From contig CAVMBN010000210.1 in NCBI GenBank assembly GCA_963678705.1, positions 1-64,000 on the forward strand: a stretch of DNA of 64,000 nt, read 5' to 3'. Under the pieces are notes generated by a model. The model was not told the DNA's origin. It was given only the letters and a program-made list of their open reading frames with translations, and did no database searches. Origin of the DNA: Panorpa germanica. Lineage: Eukaryota > Arthropoda > Insecta > Mecoptera > Panorpidae. Shown here in pieces: positions 62,503 to 64,000 of the stretch (position 1 is its first letter; each line of letters begins with the position of its first letter). A program made the translations under genes and the position numbers.

Positions 62503-63391
62503 CGTTCTTGTAAACCAATACGTAGGTCTTCCTTTTTGTATTAAGTCCCATCTGTCTTGCCAGAGCTTATGCATATATGCATTCATCTCTTTGGCAATAT
62601 ATTTGGTATCGTCTCCAGACTTTTATCCTACAGCCGCATTAACTTTAAATCCTCGAAATTTGTCGCATTAATTTTAAATCATCTAAATTTGATTTTTTCA
62701 GTTCTAGCGTAATTTGTACTTGAGTAAGTGCATGAGTGATTTTTAAATCTAAAGGAATTGTCCCCAATATCACTTACACCACTTCTGTAGATACAGTTCT
62801 GCAACAACGCGTCATCGTCAATATCATAGTTCTTTGCATGGAAGATCTGGAAGATTGATCCTGTAATACCATGCCGAAGCACAATACACAACTATTAGCA
62901 TAAATGCCCCCTTGCATAGTGTCGGCATAGTTGCCGAGTTTAAGCTTCATTCCGTCCTTGTGACACGCGCAAGGTGTGTTACAAGTTTATCATTCGTTGT
63001 TACTGTATTTGTTTCGTAGCTTTGTAGCTTCAAGAAACTACAGATTTCATATATAGCGGGTCGAGAACGGCTTTCTAGGGTTTCTGTACTATTTGCACCG
63101 ATAAGGATCACATTATCGTTGGCAAAACATATGTCTACACAACCTTTCGAGTGAGAAACACAGTTCTCGTCGAATACCATGTTCCAGAGCTCAGGCCCCA
63201 TTACAGATCGCTGAGGACAACCTTTAAATAGTTGCCTTTTCATGGAACGGTAATCGGTTTGTAAAATAATGTTCGACAATGAAAATAGTTCTCCATAGCG
63301 CAGTAGACGTACCTATAGGTTTTTGCCGGTCTAATTCTTTGAAGGTCACTTGGCCACCGGACATCAACAAAGGCACACTGAATTTCTATAA
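62503..63391 (-). pseudogene. R1-clade LINE ORF2 remnant, unit U37
   Basis: Frame open from 63279 to 62947 with LFKGCPQ and IYEICSF. Last complete remnant in the window. Confidence 0.9.
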
Positions 63392-64000
63392 ATATTTCAT
63401 ATACATACTTGTACTTATGCCTACTTACTTACCAATTGTTTGTTACCATTGAATGTTCATGAACGATCAATCACTATTTCCAAGAAAACCGCATATATTG
63501 TTCACTTAATCACTTATAACAATTAATACACTCTCATTATTATTTAAAACACGCATTTATATAAACTAATTTTTGTGTTTTAATATTATTTATAGTTAAT
63601 GTTATTCGACTTACTTGATAGTGGGCGGCAACCTTTTGTCTTCCGTATATTTGTAGTGTTTATATGAGGTCTTCCTTATATATCTCTACAGATTTCTTGA
63701 ATTTTAAACCACTTGATGTTTTAGCACTAACACTAACCTAATTATTATCACTTTTTTTGTCTATCGCACTTATTAATGTCTTATATCAAACATCAAAGTT
63801 ACAAATTTGAGGTTATGTTTATAAGACCGCGTGTACGCGTAATGAAAAATTCGTTTTTAACACTGGTTTTCAACTGTCAAACTTTTGTAAAAACACTTTG
63901 TTTAGGGTAAATTAACACAAATTTAAAACAAACTTAAATACTCTTCGTTTGAAAAAGTATTCATATAAGTTATTTAATTTTTTTCCATAGTTATTTTCTC
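63392..64000. other. Last linker, cut by window edge, no gene
   Basis: Same AT-rich linker as the model at 1910-2606, ending at TTTCCATAGTTATTTTCTC. Nothing else is seen, and the array clearly continues past the edge. Confidence 0.85.

Larger units (their letters stand above)
1..64000 (-). repeat. 1586-bp macrosatellite array, about 38 tandem units, derived from an R1-clade non-LTR retrotransposon
   Basis: The same ~1586-bp unit recurs head to tail across the window. A fixed landmark (GTGTTGCAAAGC) lies at 1001, 2587, 4173, 5759, 7345, 8923, 10493, 12806, 14392, 15962, 17548, 19133, 20719, 22304, 24616, 26206, 27792, 29377, 30963, 33907, 35493, 37078, 38664, 40242, 41828, 43414, 45000, 46578, 48164, 49750, 54555, 56141, 57727, 59313, 60897 and 62483; it is deleted in one unit near 32543. 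Spacing is 1584-1590 in most cases, 1578 or 1570 where 8-bp deletions occur, 2312-2313 where a LINE fragment is inserted, and 4805 where a BEL element is inserted. All units share one orientation. About 890 bp per unit is a minus-strand reverse transcriptase remnant and about 700 bp is linker. Units differ by scattered substitutions and small indels. The strand given is that of the remnant. Confidence 0.97.

Noticed and set aside
1465..63279. The 110-codon minus-strand ORF as a tandem multigene family
   Set aside because: It has LINE reverse transcriptase motifs, ends at a premature stop before further LINE sequence in the same frame, and lacks catalytic residues. No promoter or separate transcription unit is visible.
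1..64000. CRISPR-like or prokaryotic repeat system
   Set aside because: Units are 1.6 kb with no short repeat-spacer structure, and the content is eukaryotic retrotransposons.
1..64000. Telomeric or rDNA location
   Set aside because: I saw no TTAGG arrays and no 18S/28S-like sequence, so neither can be supported from this window.

Overview
This window holds no ordinary host gene that I can support. It looks like insect nuclear DNA, and the reason is the retrotransposon content: an R1-type non-LTR retrotransposon remnant, a second non-LTR retrotransposon fragment and a BEL/Pao LTR retrotransposon, all in AT-rich sequence. Hymenoptera is possible, but the order cannot be fixed from this sequence.

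Layout. The whole window, edge to edge, is one head-to-tail tandem array with a basic period of 1586 bp and about 38 units (called U0 to U37 here). Both window edges lie inside the array, so it continues on each side. In each unit about 890 bp on the minus strand is a decayed piece of the ORF2 of an R1-clade non-LTR retrotransposon. It runs from reverse transcriptase motif A through the GCPQ and YADD-like motifs and the connection region to the C-terminal WQ..RWD...KGR.TY segment. The remaining roughly 700 bp is an AT-rich linker with no recognisable gene. The array is therefore a retrotransposon-derived macrosatellite.

The array is a patchwork of recent unequal exchanges. Four multi-kilobase blocks occur twice: ~8.5-11.65 with ~14.0-17.1 kb; ~11.7-13.1 with ~23.5-24.9 kb; ~18.1-22.75 with ~25.2-29.8 kb; and ~38.9-43.0 with ~45.3-49.35 kb. 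The second pair carries two copies of the same 490-bp 3' fragment of another non-LTR element (11911-12400 and 23722-24210).

At 50273-53486 a 3.2-kb BEL/Pao element is nested in unit U31. It has ~300-bp TG..CA LTRs, a 5-bp target duplication and a minus-strand gag. Its long ORF is a mosaic of gag and pol pieces left by internal deletions, so it was probably non-autonomous. Nothing in the window works together as a pathway; the content is explained by retrotransposon insertion, decay and satellite amplification.
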